From Glandiceps talaboti (lineage: Eukaryota; Hemichordata; Enteropneusta; Spengelidae): DNA of 64,000 nt. Numbering within the stretch: position 1 is the first letter of the stretch; every line of letters starts with the position of its first letter. This document shows positions 32,646 through 45,497 of this stretch, in pieces. The notes under the pieces were generated by a model, which was not told the DNA's origin, searched no databases, and was given only the letters and a program-made list of their open reading frames with translations. The position numbers and the translations under genes were made by a program. The stretch spans positions 10,837,232 to 10,901,231 of the forward strand of contig NC_135561.1 in NCBI RefSeq assembly GCF_964340395.1, in the 5' to 3' direction.

Positions 32646-32999
32646 AACCAGTTCATCCCTATCTGTGCAAATGGACTGGTCGTACTATTATACAAGTCAT
32701 TGGGTCATACCAAGTGTTGTTGTAAAGATAGGGGTGGAGATATGTAGATGAGAGGAACAAAATGACAAGAATGTGATATTTGTTATCATCATTATTATTA
32801 CGAATCAAGAGAGTACTTAATAATTGTGACCAATTATGAAATATCAAGTTAAGAAATCCGATATTTTTAAACTGGAAATATTGATTAAAGATGTAACTAA
32901 CATTTAGTTAGATTATTACAAGCAGTAAGGTGATCAGAAATCATTTAGTTTTTTCCAACAAAAGACAGCACGTCATCATCAGCCATAAACATGTATTAG

Positions 33000-33230
33000 T
33001 GTAATAGCATGCCCATAAAGTCCTCAGTAATTGGCCAAAAGGGATAACCTCTACTGAGCATGCTCATAAGGTATCCTGTGATTGATCAATTTCTGTAACA
33101 TGTATTGAGTATGCCCATAACAATGCTAGTGATTGGCCAAAATGGGTGCCTGCTACTGCACATGCTCATAAGAAACCAAGTGATTGACCAATATGGATAA
33201 CATTGGAGCAAGCTTGTAAGGAGTTTAGTG
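33000..33230. repeat. Degenerate ~60-bp repeats with ATTGGCCAA cores
   Basis: Four diverged units share GCATGCCCATAA, GTGATTGGCCAA and GGGATAAC-like blocks. Confidence 0.65.
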
Positions 33231-36200
33231 ATAGGTCAGTAAAGGCAATCTCGGTTGAATTTGTCTGTATGAACCCAATGGGATAGGGTGTTGTATAGAC
33301 ATAACATGTCCATATGGAGTCCAATGTCTCACATTGTCATTCCATTTGACATTCTTATAGGGAATTCAGTAAATGGTCTACTTGTGCAAACTGCCTTTTT
33401 AAAATGTATGACTGAATGTTATGGAAACATCTTCAAATTCAATCTGACCTAACCCACGATATACATGGTTGAGAGGGAGAAAAAAAGTTTCCCAAAGATG
33501 GCAAGAAAGATTCCACTCATAAAAAATTTTCAACTATTTCCAGAAATGTTTTGAAGACTTTAAAGATAGGAACATTTTTAAATGTAACTTTGACATAAAC
33601 TGTTATGCTACATGGTCTACTGAGGCAATGTGATGTCATCAATACACTGCTATTAACACTAGAGGGCGCTAACCTTCAATATCTAGTCCAGACATTGTCT
33701 CTGTTGATCACGAACATTCACAATGTATGACAGTAAAGCAATCTGATGCTTATTTTATTTTTTGGCTATCTCTTATCACAACACTGTTATGTATGTATTT
33801 GATATCTGATGCTGCCATCAAAGGCACTTATCTCAAGGATACGTATTATTTCCTAAAAGTCCTGGTGAAGTACAGGTTTTCGTGTAAGCATAATCCATCA
33901 CGATGCATTGCTATTGATGGTGCGGGAAGTCAACTATTGGTTTGCTTACATAGCTACAAACTAAAACTGTTATTGCAACATGTTATTGCCAGCAATTAAA
34001 GTTGATGTCATTACACTCGCATGATTGTGGCATTTCTGATAGCAAGTATTTCTCAAGTGGTCTTGCATACAACCCTAATCAGTGTTTACACTATCTTGAT
34101 TATACAGGAGGATTAGAACCACGTTACACTCCTATCATCAACTTGTGTAATATACCACATGCTACAACCATTGTGTTGGTTTGTGTGTATCTTGAATAGT
34201 TTGTCGATAGCTTGATGTCCGTGGTAGTATGACAATATCTGGTGATGCATCAATATTTCTTTGCCCCCCCCCCCCCCCACAACTCCCCAATATGAGAGGA
34301 CTCGCAGAGATATACAAACTTTCATGTCTTATCAGAGAGTATATATATATACAGTTGCTTCCAGCCAAGCAAAGTGTTCACTTCATGTAAACATGAATAA
34401 GAATACAGATACGAGTAAAAACATTGTGAATTTATGTATTTTGGTTCTGAACTTATTTTAGCTTGACACTATTCTGAAATACATCAGTGTGAAAATGGAA
34501 TAACTTCCCTGGTAAGTACCTACCTAGACAAAGGTTGACTTCTTTACAATAGTTTGAGTCATTTTATCAACTGACAAAAGTGATGTGACTATCAAAAGTT
34601 GTTTATCAGCAAAAAATGAAGAGGAGCATAATTTTGATAAATTGTATTTCCTTGCAAATTTGTCTGCCAAAATAAATACATTCACAGTATATAAACAGGC
34701 ACTGATCAAAGGAAGATTATTCTTAAATGTATGACTTTGAATTTTAACTCCCCTCACCACCCCTTCCCCTGGGCCTCCCCTCCCATCGTGCCTCCTCAAG
34801 CATCACATTGGCCATATATATGCTTCAGCGACATGCAAACAACAATCGTTCATTACCCGATAGAGGCTCCTGGTAACCGTTGACCATTCCATTTGATATG
34901 AATCCTCATATCTAATAATGGTAGAGGCCAAGCTATTTGAATAATAGACCCATTGTTATGTAAATGTTAATAAATTTGCATGACATTACTACTTTGTGTA
35001 TGTATATACTCAATGGATGTATTACCATATACCACTCTGGTAATCCAGCCTTCAGTTAACTAAGATAGACACAAACTAAAATCTATTGTTCTTCAATGTG
35101 GTAGATTACACGAGTGGGTGATAGCAGTTCCTGTGTTGTGCAATTCTAATCACCCTGTGATCAACATAGTGTAAACATTGGAAGTCCCAAAACAGAACAC
35201 TGCAAGTTTATGGAACTCTGTCAATAAAACTCAATGACGCCTCCCTATTGAGACAAGGATTAAACAAAGGCTAAACGACCAGAGTAATAATTTACAACCT
35301 GGTGACTGTCCCGAGATATATAATTTTTTACAGTTCTTAGAGTTTCTCATGGCTCTGACAAAACTGAGGGGGGTGGGGGAAAGGGGAGGTGTGTAATCAA
35401 GCTCCGTGGCATGTCAACTACTTTCCTACATAAAAAATGAAGTATAAAGACGTTCTATAAATTACCAGTTTGTGATTTATTATGCAATTTGTGTTGACAA
35501 CTTTGCTTTTATTAGTATCTTTACTGCGTCAGATTTCTTCCCAGCTGACTATGCTTTTACTTTTTGTTTCCATGGTAACTAAATTCATTTGTACCAAGCA
35601 GTGTAACTTATTTCTCCTCCAAGAGGGCAAGTCTTTGTTTTTGTATGACGTGCAATGTGGTGAATTCTTAAGTTAACACGTACACATACATGTACACCAA
35701 AAAATGGGGAAAATAAAGAAAAATTGTGAATTCATAGAAATAAAGTGTATATTGTGTTTATTAGCAGAACTCAACTGACATTTAGTAGTGCTATAGGCAT
35801 GTTTTAAAAAAGTGTATATATGTGTTGTGAGTGAATTACAAGCCTAGTCCCCACCCAGATCTATGGCCTAGTACACATGTAATAGACATGTTTTGTCGTG
35901 ACATAGACGTGTGTTGTTGTGGCATAGAATATAGAGTATATATTCCATATTTTTTGTTGAACCTGGTTCGTACACGCATGATACAATTATATTGATATTA
36001 TTATGCAAAGTGTAAGCAAAGATGTACACATTAGAACAGAAAACACAGGATTTTGTTCATTGAGCTATGTTACCCTTCTATGTCACTGGTTCCAATGTAC
36101 CCCAAATTTTAATTACTACATTGACTCAAAATCACCATTACTTTCCCTCAATAGTACATAAATTAAAATAGAGTGCATTTTCGGGACATACTTTCCCCCC

Positions 36201-37075
36201 CCCCAAAAAAAAATAAAAAATATGACATCTCTTCAAATTCTGCCATATTGAGGCTTGTTCTTATCTTGTCATATTTATAATATAATGTAATAAATTAAAA
36301 TTCAGATGTTCACTATTTTGATTTCAATGAAATATACAATATATACATACATACATAATGATATATATATATATATACACACACATATACAATATTCAGT
36401 AGCCATATTGGATTCCAAAATGGATTAAATGTTGACTGACCTCTTAAAAAAATGTGTATGACAAGGCCAAGAAAAATAAAGAATTGTTTCTGGTCAGGAC
36501 AGTTTATCTAAAATGGTGCGACGACATGCTTTTTTTTTTTAGTCTCAACAAACCTGTCACTCAATGTACTATTTATGGCAGTTACTGTTCTTTCTATTTA
36601 GTACTTCAGACTGAAGTGTGTATGTGGGGCAGATGTCATTTACTTGTTCATGATTGGCTCTGCAGTTGTCTTCACTGAAGATAGGGAGGGTTATTTTTGT
36701 GTTTCCCAACAGATCTGCTGACTGCATGGACTGCAAACACGAAAAAAAAAGACCGACACGGGGGTATTTAAGCGATGTACACGCTGACCAGAAACAATTA
36801 TTTTTTTATTTTTTTTGCCTATATCCATTCTTGATTTTGGCTGAGAATGGGTTGTCTCTCCTTGTACAAAGTCACATCAAACATTTAAAGAATTTTTTTT
36901 TGTGGTGCATAGTACATTAAGCCTACCATTATCTATGAATGATGGACTGTGTTTCTGTTATCATAGCAACCACTTGCATAACTCATATTTACTTTTGTTG
37001 AATAAAGGAAACTTTAAAGAATATTATGTAATAGAGTTCGAAATATCAAACTTAGATATCGTATATCTTTGTAAA

Positions 37076-37329
37076 GACTGTCAATAGTCGTTCATGCCTT
37101 TTTGCTACGTTTTATCTAAAACTTAAGTCGTCGCCTCGCTCCACTCCAGAGCAATACTATAACCGTGTACTGATCAGCGAGTGCCTGAGGCACAAGCTCG
37201 TGCCTTCGGCAATCTTCCGCAATCGCAGTTCCTATCAGTACGCATTAGTATTCAGTGCTATGGAGCGAGGCGACGACTTTGTTTTCAATGAAGCATAGCA
37301 AAAAAAGACACGAACGACTGTCGACAGTC
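37076..37329. mobile_element. GC-rich palindromic element
   Basis: Outer arms start GACTGTCAATAGTCGTTC and end GAACGACTGTCGACAGTC; inner arms AGTCGTCGCCTCGCTCCA and TGGAGCGAGGCGACGACT are perfect. The GC content is clearly above the flanks. Confidence 0.85.
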
Positions 37330-37537
37330 TAATCTCTGTATTATGTTCAAGACTACAGAAATCACCTGACAATCAATGACACAGTGACCTCAGAGGTCAA
37401 ACACTGGTAGTTGTTGATAGTGATTAAAGCAACCACCTATTGATTGGCATGGATATCTTGACCCCATAGGTCACACATCCTGGCACTTCGGTTGATAGTG
37501 GTTGAAGCAACCACCTGTTGATTGGTAATAACATGAT

Positions 37538-37543
37538 CGAGAG

Positions 37544-37619
<76 letters not shown>

Positions 37620-37635
37620 TAAGAGAAAGAGAGAG
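37538..37635. repeat. (GA)n microsatellite
   Basis: About 100 bp of GA repeats with a few ACAGAG interruptions. Confidence 0.97.
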
Positions 37636-37815
37636 TTTAATTCCAATTGTCTAACTGCTAAGGGAATGGCCTGACCTGAAAGAAAGGGGATAGACGACCC
37701 AATTTGTGCTAATTTGTATCCCTGACATCGACATCAGGGAACTTTATTATTTGAAATATCTGTAAATACTTACAGCTGTGTACACTATCAATCCCAATCC
37801 ATCACCAAAAATCCT

Positions 37816-37821
37816 TTTATT
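37816..37821 (-). promoter_or_regulatory. Poly(A) signal of the RWA-like gene
   Basis: The minus strand reads AATAAA about 40 nt after the TGA stop of the acetyltransferase gene. This is the closest canonical polyadenylation hexamer. Confidence 0.6.
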
Positions 37822-37860
37822 TCTTTTTTCCAGTTTTTTTACAAAATCATATACCTATCA

Positions 37861-40800
37861 TCAAACAATCTTAGCTGTTTTCAGGAGAAGACCAAATATT
37901 GCATAAATACTACATAAAACTATTGCTATGGTAACATGTAATCCTATTTTCTTCATATCTTGAGGTAGTAGATAAGCACTGAATTCAGAGGTAATATTAA
38001 ACAACCAATATGCAATAAATAAATAAATCGCCGTTGCCAAGGCGAAATTCAATAAAGGGTAGCCCGGAATATAGACAATTAATTCTTTAGCACCAGACTG
38101 CATATAAACATGTAGTTGTGATATATATGTCTCCAGTGTTATCTTACCCAACCAAACAAATAAATTAAGATAATGGGATCGAAATACTGGAAAGAGGTTC
38201 CGGAAATATAGGAAAGCAAGAATAGGAATGAAGGAAGTATAGGGATGGATGCGATTGTAGGAATATTTATCTTTGCACATTATAGTCTCATGCCAGGTGA
38301 TGACGGCAATACAGATAATGATTCCGATGATGAACTTGATAACAAGTCCAAGTTTAAAGTGATTTGGGTCTTCTTTCCTTTCGAGCCATTTCATCAGTTT
38401 TTCGTACTTTGGATAATTGTATGCACACAGCATACCGATGAATGTCGCGTAGTGGTCAAGGCCTGCACGGAAAAGCCACTCATGTGACGATCCCTGATAC
38501 GACAAAACGAACATAAATGGCCAAAACACAATATTTCCAACACCTGGAATGTCAAAGATGATTAAATTGATGATGAAGTACGCTGCAAATTTGGCTAACA
38601 TCTTTTTGGGGTCGGTGTTCCACGAGTTCAGGATGCGCATGAATGCGTAGACGGTGAAGAACCAGTACGTATGCATGGCGCATATATAATACAACATGTA
38701 CTGGTTGTCGGTCACGATGCACACTATGATGACAAGAAAGTTGAGACGCCATAACATCTTAATCATTCTCCATACTGTGAAGTCCTTTCTAATCCAAAAG
38801 AAAGAAAAATTACCTGCAATGAATTGAGAAACTGGTTACAAATTTCTTTGACATAGAAAGCAGAACTACAGGCTTTATAACAAAGTACAATTATTGCTAA
38901 TCGTAGCATTTGCCAACAATTTTGTTTTTTTGATTTTCTGTAGTCATACGTAGCCATACATACATTATATTATACCATTATGGGAATGGAGAGATCTGAT
39001 TGGCCTGTACAACCAAATAACTGTGCTAGAATAATGAATATTAGAATAGAATATTAATCAACTGATAAAAATTGTGTTCCTTTCCCATCAAAATTATCTG
39101 TTTTTCTGTAATATTTGTCACACCTCAACTTAATTTTAGACTGGAATCATACAAAAAATACTTGTTTATCAATTGGTGCAAAAACTGCGTCACTTTTCTG
39201 TCAAAATTAACAAAATTTATAGTTTTTCCATCACTTTTTAGCACATCTCAACTATATTTTAGACTTGAATTATAGAAATCTCCTTTATTTACAATCTTAT
39301 GTCAAAATATTTAGGAAAAGTAGTGAAATTTATGAAACAATTGTCATCACATTTGTCATTTTTTGGTTATAATATTCTAGACAGCTGACATAAAAATCCT
39401 GCACAATACGTACGGACAAGAGAGACTCAGGAGCTTTAATTTTTATAGAGATATATCACAATGGAGATTTGTGGTATAATCTTTATGTTATTTAACATTT
39501 TCACAGCTGGTGACTTAATTTCCTATCAATGTATGCACATGTGTCAAATGATCATAATTCAGGAACAACTCATAGCGGTTGGTCAGGTGGGGCGCCCTCA
39601 TACAATGGCTAAGGAGCAAGCCAGTCAGTGCTTGATATGATGTATCATATAGTCTAAATTTATAGTTATACTATTGTAATTGTATATTGCCATTTTTTCA
39701 GTAAATCTCAACAAACAACATATGGCATCAATATCTTTTTATTACTACAATGTAAAGCAAGCCTCTCAACAATGCAAATAGGGTCATAGTATAGTCTAAA
39801 AAGACCTGCTGGGCACAAAAATTAGCGACAGTCTCGCGTTGACGACCTGGTTTCTCTCTGGAATATGATTTGTTAAAAAGTGTCCACAGATGAGGCAAAG
39901 GCATGAAGGTGTACTTGAAATAGAAATAAATTGTTATCATTTTATACCTGTTTGCATGCAAAACAAAAATATGTTTAGGGTCGGGGGTGGGGTGGGGGCT
40001 TAAACTAGGGTCAGTCGGGTTATTAAAAACACACTTTTTTTTTTTTATTTGGTCTAATGGAAATTTGAAATGTTTTGACTCATTTTTTGAGCACCAACAG
40101 AACAAACGATGTAGATGCAAGTTGTCATGATGTAGAGTAACCAGGGTATCAATCCATACTTTTTGTTTGAATGCATTCAACCTGGTTTGTGTATGCCATA
40201 AAAAACACATGTAATCGCTTTCTAGTCTCCGCGACACCAAAATACTCACATTGAATACAATCTGAACACAATAGTAAAAATGAATGAATATCGTGTAAGA
40301 TAATCTGATAAAAGCTGTTGCACACTAATCTCATACTATAACATGACCAGTGTGATCCCCAGCACACAATACGTACCTGTAATAATGTACAAAATACCTT
40401 CAAGTTATAAACATGCCCATATGCTCCATGCTTTCAATTTTTTATTCAACAATCCCGGCTTATTTTTTTCATTTTGATTTTATTAACTCATATTCTTGCC
40501 AAAAGTATTAATCAAACTATCATTTCATTTTTATTCAATACTCTGATTTTTTTTTCATTTTGATATTAATAAAGTGGTTGAAGCTGAGTAAATTTAAACC
40601 TTTCACTCAAGTGAAAATACTTGCATAAAATTTCAATTAAAGCTACAATTGTATTCTGGCATTGTTAGAACAGTTGATTGCGTTGTTTTGATTCCTCGTC
40701 ATATTTTGATACGTATAAAAAATTCCATCATCAGATTGTTTATGTGTTATATCTTATTACCATGTTTGAGTTCAGTCAATTGCAAGTGATATTTTATATC

Positions 40801-42773
40801 ATTTTTTCATGCTGGGAATTGAATAAAAAAGCTCCAAAATAAATTCTTTGTGTCAGTGCAATAAGGTTGTAACTGCTATACAGTATAATAGCGGAGATGG
40901 CCTTAGGGATGATCGCACAATGTCGCACAAGCTCAATAAGCAAACATCGTTCGTTTAGGACAACCTCCCCCCACCACCCCCTCCCCCAGTCCTAAACGAA
41001 CATTCACAAGTGCGACATCAAACGTTTACATATGATGTAAACCATTATGAAAATTGTAGCGGTCACATCACTACGATTGATGTAATGTAAAAATATGATG
41101 ATAAACAGCCTTATGAACCTGTTTACTGGGATGATGGTAACACATCAAAATACGACTGGAAACCCAGCACTGTATACTGTATCTCACATTCGAAGTAAAT
41201 TTTCATCTTGTTATCAACATCTCAGTAGTAAATACAGAAGCTTTTATCATTGAAGGCATTTCAAAACTTGGTTAGTAGTGCGAAAATGAAGTTCAGTAAT
41301 CGCATTTACACCAGACCCCCCCCCCCCCACCCCAACCCCAACGAATGAAGTTCACTTGTTCAGCTTGTGTGACATTGTGTGAACGTCCCTTATATTATTG
41401 TGTCAAATTACCCTATTCTCATCCACAGGAGACTTTAATAAGCAGCAGACACTACCGACATAACATTGTCACATTTTTGTTTTTGTCAATTAACTTACCA
41501 AAACCAGTCATCCACACGTAACAAGCAATGAAGATACGAATATAATTATAGGTTTCCTTGGCAGCAAAGTAATGATACCATACAAACATAACTTGCATCC
41601 AACCACGCCATTCTTCAGTTTGATCTCTGTGAACACCCCAAAAAAGTGAGAAGTTTGAGGATCAAACAAAATTGATATGCACTACAAAGAAAAAATGTTG
41701 TGGTGGCTAATTGAACCGTCAAACCTACGTTGCTTATTGTGTTTGTGTAAAGTATGGAAAGAGAAGTGCCATGATGTTTAACAAGCTGGCATACATAAGA
41801 ATTACAATCCATTGTGTATTTTCTATGTTTCCCTTTCTGTTTACTGTAAACCCGAAAAATTTCCGCTAACAGACTTATTTTCGCTTATTTTGGAATATTT
41901 TGTTTTAAAACTTCATTTTGCTTATTCGGGTACAAGCCATAGTTATTATTTCTACCACTACATTTTGCCTGTGTGAGTCTCGTTAAGATGTTCAGAAATC
42001 AAAAATATCCCAAACCCTTACCTGTTAATCAATCTATCCGGTGTTGTCCTGAGGGTGAAGCCAGCAGTCACAAGGAAGAGGATTAATACCAGGAAGACAA
42101 ACAAATCTCGGGAATAAATTCGCTCTCCGGCTTTGAAAATATGTTGATAATCACAAAGGTAGAAATAGATCATAAAGCCACCAAATATGATCACATAGTA
42201 AAGAAAATTATCAAAACTTGGCGGTGGTTTAAATTTGGTGAAAGTCTTCTCTCCTTTGTTTTCATCGTCACATTTTTTGATTGTATTATTTGGCTTTTCG
42301 GTAGCTTTGTCTTTAGACTGAGTTGAATCTTTTTCATTATCGTTTTTGTTCAAGTCTATGATATCCTTTTCGGCGTGATCAATTGTGGTTGCAATCTTCT
42401 CCAATACTTTCTCATCGAGAGCTTTTTCTTTTTGGCTGTCAGAGATTTCAGGTTTTGGTTCCGAACCATTACTGTTCAGCGTGATGGGGCCGTTACTTTG
42501 AGCTTCCACGTCGCCCGTTTCATCTTCGTGCGAATTCCCGTTTTTCTTCTGAAGCAAACGAAATCCCCACAATATAATAGCAGTCACCCAAAGAAAAAAC
42601 AACGTCAGTTGTCCAATTGTTGGGTTTTTGTAGCCGTGTTGAAGCAATGCATCAGGTTGTAGATTTTCTGACAAATCTCCGATAACAGATTCATTTCCGA
42701 GTTGCGAGTGCTTGTTCGCCCAACCCTTGAATTGGTTGAGAGTTTGTCGGTATGCAGAGTCTGAATTTGACAT
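37861..42773 (-). CDS. Cas1p-family / RWA-like sialate or glycan O-acetyltransferase, three exons
   Basis: Minus-strand exons are 42773-42022, 41626-41499 and 38813-37861, with GT-AG introns of 395 and 2685 bp, encoding about 610 residues. The family moves acetyl groups from acetyl-CoA onto Golgi glycans (CASD1 on sialic acid in vertebrates, RWA on wall polysaccharides in plants, Cas1p on fungal capsule). TM1 lies at about residues 54-71, then a charged Lys/Asp/Glu/Asn-rich linker (about 76-180), then many TM helices. Signatures: [10 protein letters not shown] (219-228), [11 protein letters not shown] (252-262), [16 protein letters not shown] (268-283), YVWMTGFG (287-294), [12 protein letters not shown] (404-415), HPYTS (483-487), [17 protein letters not shown] (514-530). 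These match RWA proteins better than CASD1 as I recall them. No SGNH/GDSL esterase domain is visible. I chose the ATG at 42773; upstream the frame stays open through a possible acceptor (ACAG ending near 42784), so a further 5' exon cannot be excluded. Confidence 0.9.
38814..41498. other. Intron 2 of the RWA-like gene
   Basis: No coding exon is convincing. It includes a 173-codon minus frame (39728-40249) without homologous look, a poly-T run near 40025, and several C-rich tracts near 40970 and 41317. Confidence 0.7.
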
Positions 42774-43104
42774 AATGTTGCCTGTCAAATGTCACTTGGA
42801 AAACTAATTTACACTAAATTGCCACATCATAGATTCCTGGCAGCACACATGGTGACATATGATAATTTCACAACCCCTCAGTACAAATTATGTAAATTAG
42901 CAACAATCCATCATGCTCTACTTATAATCTCTAATAAATTTCCTGTCATGGTGTATCAGCTGTGTACACCTCCTTTATGCTGCAATAAATCAGAAATAAA
43001 TATTGTTAATAAAAGAATAAATCAAAATTAATATGACACTGACTGCCAATGAGACTGAAGTTCAACTGAACCCTTTAACGTGGCCATATGGATGGAAATT
43101 GGTA

Positions 43105-43580
43105 CAACTAGTAACAGTAAACTACAGCAGAAAAAAATTGAAGGGTCTTTCGGCTGTGTGTATCATACATATTTTATGTTCCCTAAGAACAATTTAGAGA
43201 GATAAGAAACAGGCTTCCCACAGACCAGTCATTACAAATATAAACAACACCACACTCCTGCTGACAAGCAGTCACTGTATGTGTACACACGTCACCATGG
43301 GGAACCATGCAAGCAGACTAAATTCTTGCTAGTTTCATGTGTCAAAATCTGGGAATGCAATGTGATGACATCGATATTGAATAGCTTCTTTGTTCCAAGG
43401 ACATTTTATGTGTGTCTGCTATTAGTTGGGGTAGGATGATATTGTTTATATTTGTATTGAGTGGTCTGTGGGAAGCATGTTTCTCATCTATCTAAATCAT
43501 TCTTAGGGAACGTAAAATGTATATGATACGCTTTCGGCGACCCTTTGATATTGTTGCTGTAAACTGTTTGCACTGCCTGT
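43105..43580. mobile_element. Palindromic element
   Basis: Arms of about 130 bp: left TATTTTATGTTCCCTAAGAA and CTTCCCACAGACCA and TACAAATATAAACAA; right is the inverted copy (TTGTTTATATTTGTAT, GGTCTGTGGGAAGC, TTCTTAGGGAACGTAAAATG). Confidence 0.85.
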
Positions 43581-43944
43581 CACATTGGTTTATACTTATA
43601 GCATCCATATCAAGTATGAAAGTATACTGTTACATTTCACTTTAATTATCAGCCCAGTGTGTGGTGTCTCTTAATGTCAAGTGTCACAACTGTGAGTATC
43701 TATTGCTCTAAGTGAAACCAAGACATCTTGTGACTCTTGTGACTATGTTTACTCTCTAGTCATTTTATGACTAGCTTCTGCTTTTTCTGGTAACATTGTT
43801 TACAGATTGATTACATTAAGAGATACCATATAGTGGGCTTATGATTTAAAAAAAAATGTAACAGTAAAACAGTATACATTTATACTTGATATGAATGCTA
43901 TAATAAACGATTGTGACAAGCAGTGAAAACTCTTTTTGACTGGG

Positions 43945-44250
43945 TAATACCTGTTGTATTTATTTTGGATTTTTTACTCATAAAACAACTTTACTATGTT
44001 TTCCTACTTGAAAAAAAACCCAACAATGTGAAACAAGATATACCAAGTCCATGTTTATAACTCAATAAATTGCAAAAAGCTAGAAAGTGTCTAAAATGTT
44101 TGTTATTGTGCACACAATAACAAATTGAAACATTTCACACAATGTTGTGTAAGTTTGTTAGCAAAAGACTTGGTATATGTTGTTTCACATTATCTTTTCA
44201 AGAAAGGAAACATACTAAAGTTGTTTTATGAATAAAAAACATAGTATCAT
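43945..44250. mobile_element. Palindromic element, family A (core)
   Basis: Shares GTATTTATTTTGGAT, AAACAACTTTACTATG, ATTGCAAAAAGCTA and TTTGTTATTGTGCACACAAT with the copies at 60461 and 62235. Confidence 0.75.
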
Positions 44251-45497
44251 TGCAATGATACTACGTTTTTTTCTGTTTCTCATTACCTACCAACCCACAT
44301 TTTCAGCTCTGATATCAAAATAAAAAAATATTTTTATTTTTGCCCACTCTTAATATTTGTGAAACAGCACCCTCTCTGGCAAGAATAAGCAATTGCTTGG
44401 ACTGTTGATGTCATCTACAGTCATGACAACCACGATGTCACTTATCCATCAGTGAACTGAGCATTTCTTTCATGATGGAAGTTATTCAAATAGGAGGAGG
44501 GGGGGGGGGGGGGCTGAGAACATGTCAATTGTGTAGAGAAGCTGAGAAAGGGCTTAGTACCAGAAATCCAATAAAATGAAGATAGAGAGGAAGAAAAGGA
44601 AAGGCAGAGAAATATGAAGAAGATGATTTTTAAAATGTTTTTTACTTTTTATAAAAAAAATTCAACCGACCGACCATAGTTGCCATGAGTACCAAGAAAC
44701 ATTTTAAAAACTGGGTCACTCTAATTAGTTTCAACAGGATCCACAGTTCCAGGCTAGGATTTCTTTAAAACAATACAATTTAATTAACATAAGAATATAG
44801 TTTTGCTCTGTTCATTTTATCATATCTTAAGATTTGTCTGGGTGGAAACTGGCAAGAAATGTAAAATCAATGTTGGTAGATTTACTACACTTAAATGTAA
44901 GCTCTTTAAAACCTGATAACAAGTTCTCTTTATAGCTTTAGCCTGTCTACTAACTGACATTGTGATGATGCCAATTTACAATTTAGGAGTGAAATACGGT
45001 CATCTAGGTGTGCTAAAGAAAAAGTTGGTCCAGAACACAAGAATGGTCCTATGTAATCGTTATTGCTTGCAACTGATAAAATAACACTAATGTGTGAAGT
45101 AGGGATTGAATCATGGGCTTTAAGGGTATGTGTTCTTATTTGTGAATATTAAGCACGGAGTTTAGCGTCACAGATTCAGCCATAGTCTAGTCCCTATATA
45201 GTATCGTTACGATTTACACCTCCACTCACATGGTTTACTACTCTAAAGGTATGGGGAAAACCCTTATAAATCATAGGATCCCCCCCCCCCCACTATTACA
45301 TAAAGGCCTGTGAAGAACATCGTTTTTATCATACATTGTACAGTGTATATTTACAAAATTTACAGAAAATTTGAATTCATTTTTGTATGGAGAAGTACAT
45401 GGTAACAAAATACCTCAAAGTGCACACACATAAATTAGTCATTAGAAAGCCACTCCTTTCCACATCTTGACTACAACTACAAAGTTATTTCCTAAAT

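Larger units (their letters stand above)
32646..37860. other. UBR5 3' UTR and convergent intergenic region
   Basis: No coding gene is visible. UBR5 and the acetyltransferase gene converge here. Canonical AATAAA hexamers on the plus strand occur at 34671, 34969 and 35223, none clearly the UBR5 end. Contents: degenerate repeats at 33000-33230, a poly-C run at 34265-34278, an end fragment of the 18591 element at 35765-35810, a TA run near 36361, a hairpin at 37076-37329, and (GA)n at 37538-37635. Confidence 0.7.

Noticed and set aside
39728-40249. 173-codon minus-strand frame inside an intron of the acetyltransferase gene
   Set aside because: No recognisable motifs, low-complexity stretches (KKKK), no splice or start context; likely chance.
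42774-42788. N-terminal extension MTGNI of the acetyltransferase frame
   Set aside because: The first codon there is TTG, and the ACAG just before it looks like a splice acceptor; I start at the ATG at 42773.
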